In this document: positions 60,742 through 64,000 of the stretch, piece by piece
How positions within the stretch are numbered: position 1 is the stretch's first letter
How the letters are laid out: every line of letters begins with the position of its first letter
Origin: CAIKZZ01 sp035604595
GTDB taxonomy: Bacteria > Pseudomonadota > Gammaproteobacteria > Steroidobacterales > Steroidobacteraceae
NCBI GenBank assembly: GCA_035604595.1
Contig: DATNIE010000028.1
Coordinates: 37,503-101,502 of the forward strand
DNA length: 64,000 nt
Direction: 5' to 3'
Translations under genes and position numbers: made by a program
Notes under the pieces: generated by a model
What the model saw: only the letters and a program-made list of their open reading frames with translations
The model's database searches: none
Told to the model about the DNA's origin: nothing

Positions 60742-62501
60742 CGAGGCTGCCGGTCGCGCGGCTGCTGTTGATCCTGCTGCCGATCGCGTGCGTCGGGTTG
60801 TTCGGGCGCCTCTACTACACGCCCGACGAGCCGCGCGAGGCGAGCCTCGTGGTTAGGATGGCGACCCAGCCCGACAAGGCAATCCCGCAGCTCGCCGGCC
60901 GGCCGTTTGCCGAGAAGCCGCCGCTCATGTACTGGCTCGGGGGTGCGGCGGTGGCCGAGTTCGGCGCCTCGCCGGCCGCAGCCCGGCTGCCGAACCTCGC
61001 CTATCTGCTCGTCACGGCGCTCGCCATTGGCTGGCTCGCGGCGCGCGCCGCAGGTGCGCGCGCCGGGTTTGCCGCGGGCCTCGTCGCCGTGACGGCGCTG
61101 CAGCTCTACCTGGTGCTGATCTGGCTTGCGACGGACGCGCCGCTGGTGATGGGCGTCGCGGTCGCGCTCTCAGGCGCCTTCGCGGGCCTGACGGCGCGAG
61201 ACACGCGCGCGCGGCTCATCGGCTACTTGGTGCTGCACCTCGGGCTCGCGCTCGCGTTCTTCGCCAAGGGCTTCGCCGGCTGGATGGTGCCGGTGCTCGC
61301 GTTCTTCACCGTGATCCTCGCCGAGCGCCGCTGGCGGGAGTTACTGTGCCTGGAGCTGTGGGCGGGCGTGCCGCTGCTCGCGCTTGCGATCGGCACGTGG
61401 GTCTGGTTCGTGGCGCGCCTCCCCGACGGGCACGCGTGGCTCAGGGTCCTCTTCTGGTACAACCTCGTCGGCCGGGCCGTGCCGGTCGAGGCACCGCTGC
61501 AGTTTGCCTACGCGGCCGGTCACCGGAACTTTCCGGGCAAGTACCTGATCGAGCTGCCGCTGTATCTGCTGCCGTGGACGCCGCTGGCGTTCGCGGCGCT
61601 GCGTCGGGTTCCGCGCGGCTGGCGACTGCCCGGTGATGAGGGCACCGCCTGGCGCCTCGCGGTTGGCGCGATCGTGCCGGCGACGCTGCTGCTGTCGCTG
61701 GCCGCGACTGCGCGCGGCGTCTACTACGGGCCGCCGGCGCTCGGCTTTGCGATCCTGATCGGGCTCTACGTCGGCAGTGCCGGCACTGCACTGGACCGCT
61801 ATGACCGGCGTGCGTGGCGGCTGACGGGTGCGCTGATTGCGCTGCTGGCGATCGCGCTCGCGGCGCTCGCGGCGCTGCTGGCTTTTGCGCCGGCGGTCCG
61901 CGAGCCGCTGGCCATGACGTTCGCGGTGCTCGCGCTGCTGGCGGGCGGATGTGCGGCGTGGTTGGCGCTCAGGCTCCCGGTCGCCGCGGCCGGCGCCCTG
62001 CCGCGCCAGGCGCTCGCCGTGGCGCTCGTGCTGACCTGCGTGATCGGGCCATTGCTCCGGCAGCTGAACGAGTGGCAGAGCCTCGAGGCCGTCGCGGAGC
62101 GGATTGTCGCGGCGGCCGGCCACAGGCCGCTGATCCTGATCGGAGCCGACGAGACGACGGTCGCGATGGCGGATCTGTACATACGACCGGCCGAGGTTCT
62201 GGCGGTGCTCGGGTCCTCCGATCGCGATGCAATGTCCCGCGCGGCGGCCGCGCTCGCATCGAGCGATGGCGTCGCACGGATCGTATGGCTGGTACCGGAC
62301 CGGACGCCCTGGGATGTCAGCGCGTGGCTCGGATTTCTCGGCTACGGTCGCGCGCCGCCGCCACCGCCGGCGATCGCGACGCTTCCGGACCGCCTCGGCC
62401 CGCTCAGGCTCGAGTGCACGGTCGTCCGGCCCGGCGGCCGGGCCTTCGCCGTGCTGGCTGCCGCCACGGCGCCGACGGTACCCGGGGCGAGCTGTCGCTG
62501 A
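60738..62501 (+). CDS. ArnT-like membrane glycosyltransferase (GT-C, PMT_2 type)
   Basis: A 587-residue multi-helix protein with about twelve membrane segments. The first periplasmic loop has YYTPDEPREASLVVRM with the Asp-Glu pair of GT-C enzymes, then RPFAEKPPLMYWL, typical of ArnT-like transferases that use polyprenyl-phosphate sugars. A small soluble C-terminal part follows (about 450-587). ArnT adds aminoarabinose to lipid A, but no arn genes are visible, so the sugar and acceptor are unknown. It starts at GTG overlapping orn. Confidence 0.85.
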   Translation: MTRLPVARLLLILLPIACVGLFGRLYYTPDEPREASLVVRMATQPDKAIPQLAGRPFAEKPPLMYWLGGAAVAEFGASPAAARLPNLAYLLVTALAIGWLAARAAGARAGFAAGLVAVTALQLYLVLIWLATDAPLVMGVAVALSGAFAGLTARDTRARLIGYLVLHLGLALAFFAKGFAGWMVPVLAFFTVILAERRWRELLCLELWAGVPLLALAIGTWVWFVARLPDGHAWLRVLFWYNLVGRAVPVEAPLQFAYAAGHRNFPGKYLIELPLYLLPWTPLAFAALRRVPRGWRLPGDEGTAWRLAVGAIVPATLLLSLAATARGVYYGPPALGFAILIGLYVGSAGTALDRYDRRAWRLTGALIALLAIALAALAALLAFAPAVREPLAMTFAVLALLAGGCAAWLALRLPVAAAGALPRQALAVALVLTCVIGPLLRQLNEWQSLEAVAERIVAAAGHRPLILIGADETTVAMADLYIRPAEVLAVLGSSDRDAMSRAAAALASSDGVARIVWLVPDRTPWDVSAWLGFLGYGRAPPPPPAIATLPDRLGPLRLECTVVRPGGRAFAVLAAATAPTVPGASCR

Positions 62502-62565
62502 CGGCGCTGCCGTCGCGTCGACACACCGGGTCGCACGGCCTTACCATCGATGCGGAGGGAGAGCC

Positions 62566-63624
62566 GTGTTGCTGCGACGTCTCGGGTTCATGCTGCCGTT
62601 GCTGCTGCCGCCGCTGGTGCTGGCCGGGTACCGGCTGGGCGGCTCGTGGAATTTCCTGGTCGTCGGCTGGGTATTCGTGGTGCTGCCGCTCGCGGACCTG
62701 ATCGCCGGCACCGATACCGGAACGGTTGCCCCGCGGGGCCGCACGCCGCCCGGCTGGCGGATCTACTTCGATGCGCTGCTGATCGCGTGGGTACCGGTGC
62801 AGCTTGGGCTGCTGCTGTTTGGTGTAGCCGTGTTCACCTCCATCGACAGCACGCTCGGTCGGGTGGGCTTTGCCCTGTCGGTCGGCATCGTGACCGGTGG
62901 CGTCGGGATTGTCGTCGCGCACGAGCTCGGACATCGGCTCGGGCGCCTCGAGCGCACACTCGCCTGCGTACTGCTGGCCTCCGTCGGCTACATGCATTTC
63001 TACATCGAGCACAACAAGGGCCACCACGCGCGGGTCGCGACCGACGAGGATCCGGCGACGGCGCGGCCGGGCGAATCGTTCTGGCATTTCCTGCCGCGTA
63101 CCGTGTACTGCGGCGTTGCGAGTGCCTGGCAGCTCGAGGGCGCGCGCCTCAGCGCCGCGGGCCTCGGTTCCCTCGACCCGCGCAACCGGATGCTGTGGGC
63201 GTTCGCTCTGCCGCTCGCGGCTGCGCTGCTCGCCGGGCTCAGCGCCGGCGCGCCGGCCGCGGCCTTCTTCGTCGTGCAGGCGCTCGTCGCCATCACGCTG
63301 CTCGAGCTCGTCAACTATCTCGAACACTACGGCCTTCGCCGCCGGCGCGCGGGCGACGGGCGCTACGAGCGCGTGGGCCAGCAGCACTCGTGGAACTCGA
63401 GCCACCGGCTGTCCAACTGGATGACCTTCAACCTGCAGCGGCACTCACACCACCATGCGCAGGTGAGGCACCACTACCAGGAGCTCGAGCACGCGCCGGC
63501 TGCGCCGCAGCTGCCGGCCGGTTACGCCGGCATGGTGCTGCTGGCGCTCGTGCCGCCACTGTGGCGCTCGGTCATGGATCCGCGGCTGGCCGCGTGGCAG
63601 CAGCTCCACGGGGCCGGGCCTTGA
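62566..63624 (+). CDS. alkB: Alkane 1-monooxygenase AlkB
   Basis: A 352-residue membrane di-iron hydroxylase that oxidises medium-chain alkanes to 1-alkanols. All His boxes are present: VVAHELGHRLG, EHNKGHHARVATDEDPATAR with GESFWHFLPRTV, NYLEHYGL, and LQRHSHHHAQ (usually LQRHSDHH). HSWNSSHRLSNWMTFNLQ precedes the last box. It is a little shorter than the usual 400 residues at the N-terminus. The GTG start has GGAGGGAGA upstream. The electron donor rubredoxin and its reductase are not in the window. Confidence 0.93.
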   Translation: MLLRRLGFMLPLLLPPLVLAGYRLGGSWNFLVVGWVFVVLPLADLIAGTDTGTVAPRGRTPPGWRIYFDALLIAWVPVQLGLLLFGVAVFTSIDSTLGRVGFALSVGIVTGGVGIVVAHELGHRLGRLERTLACVLLASVGYMHFYIEHNKGHHARVATDEDPATARPGESFWHFLPRTVYCGVASAWQLEGARLSAAGLGSLDPRNRMLWAFALPLAAALLAGLSAGAPAAAFFVVQALVAITLLELVNYLEHYGLRRRRAGDGRYERVGQQHSWNSSHRLSNWMTFNLQRHSHHHAQVRHHYQELEHAPAAPQLPAGYAGMVLLALVPPLWRSVMDPRLAAWQQLHGAGP

Positions 63625-63629
63625 GCACG

Positions 63630-64000
63630 ATGCCCAACGTCGTGCACCGCGGCGGCTGCCACTGCGGGGCCGTGGCTTTCGAGGTCGAGGCGCCGGCCGA
63701 GATCGAGGTAGTCGAGTGCAACTGCTCGATCTGCGCGATGACCGGTTACCTGCACCTGATCGTGCCGCAGTCGCGGTTCCGCCTGCTGCGAGGCACCGAG
63801 GCGCTGGCCGAGTACCGGTTCAACACCGGCATCGCGCGACACCTGTTCTGCCGCCACTGCGGGATCAAATCATTCTACGTGCCGCGCTCGCATCCGGACG
63901 GGATCAGCGTCCACGCCCGCTGCCTCGACGCGGCGACGGTGACGGGGATGAAGATCACGGGCTTCGACGGCCGCCACTGGGAATCGGCCCGGGCCGGGCT
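63630..64000 (+). CDS. GFA-family (glutathione-dependent formaldehyde-activating enzyme-like) protein, cut by window end
   Basis: The first 123 residues of a small zinc-binding protein; no stop before the end of the window. Zinc-type Cys pairs are GGCHCGAVAFEVE, ECNCSICAMTGY and FCRHCGIKSFYVPRSHPDGI, the pattern of the GFA / CENP-V family. The length left is close to complete (families run 115-140). The family name is historical, and the activity of most members is unproven. The ATG is five bases after alkB; TTG 63621 overlapping the alkB stop is an alternative. Confidence 0.88.
   Translation, partial: MPNVVHRGGCHCGAVAFEVEAPAEIEVVECNCSICAMTGYLHLIVPQSRFRLLRGTEALAEYRFNTGIARHLFCRHCGIKSFYVPRSHPDGISVHARCLDAATVTGMKITGFDGRHWESARAG

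Overview
The window is 64 kb of very GC-rich bacterial chromosome, packed with about 57 protein genes and two RNA genes and almost no spare DNA. Several gene neighbourhoods are typical of Gammaproteobacteria: ffh / rpsP-rimM-trmD-rplS, gcvR-bcp divergent from dapA with a lipoprotein gene at the bamC position, ffs-dnaX-ybaB-recR, orn next to rsgA, mlaFEDCB, and bkdR divergent from bkdA1A2B. The combination with AlkB, a V/A-type ATPase and a bkd operon suggests an aerobic, heterotrophic gammaproteobacterium, perhaps of the Nevskiales/Steroidobacterales kind. The order cannot be fixed by eye. I see no insertion sequence, prophage, CRISPR array, integrase or attachment site.

Left part (1-10.1 kb, + strand): the end of a V/A-type ATPase operon (subunits I-K-F-E-A-B-D, every junction overlapping), then a class III aminotransferase, a DUF938 methyltransferase-like protein and a non-pyrrolysine member of the trimethylamine methyltransferase family. 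Next (10.1-15.3 kb) is a branched-chain amino acid module: an Lrp-type regulator divergent from the E1-alpha, E1-beta and E2 genes of branched-chain 2-oxoacid dehydrogenase, followed by a branched-chain aminotransferase. A DEAD-box RNA helicase ends the block.

Middle (16.7-38 kb): a minus-strand signalling operon (CHASE2 Ser/Thr kinase, PP2C phosphatase, FHA protein) runs into an FMN alpha-hydroxy-acid dehydrogenase gene that has no ordinary start codon. Then come radA, a CNNM/CorC transporter-like gene, a CcsA-like gene, ffh and the rpsP-rplS operon, sppA, the kbl-tdh threonine-to-glycine pair, a NUDIX gene and putA. From 36.9 to 44.1 kb on the minus strand lies a long iron-sulfur assembly operon (Rrf2 regulator, sufB, sufC, sufD, sufS, sufU, sufT, a Rieske ferredoxin) with sixA at its end.

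Right part (44.3-64 kb): class I fructose-bisphosphate aldolase and mlaFEDCB with convergent mlaA form an outer-membrane lipid-asymmetry system. Then bepA, a PIN-PhoH ATPase, bcp, gcvR, dapA and a short Ala-Pro-rich lipoprotein sit beside tRNA-Ser(GGA), 4.5S RNA, dnaX-ybaB-recR, rsgA, a Ste24-like protease, orn, an ArnT-like glycosyltransferase, an AlkB alkane hydroxylase and a GFA-family gene cut by the window end.

Most of the content is well-known housekeeping. I did not find a clear new defence or mobile system. The best leads are the missing start codon of the alpha-hydroxy-acid dehydrogenase gene in the kinase operon, the orphan MttB-family enzyme, the promoter/operator layout in front of the suf operon, the MlaA without a lipobox and the degenerate protein in the BamC position.
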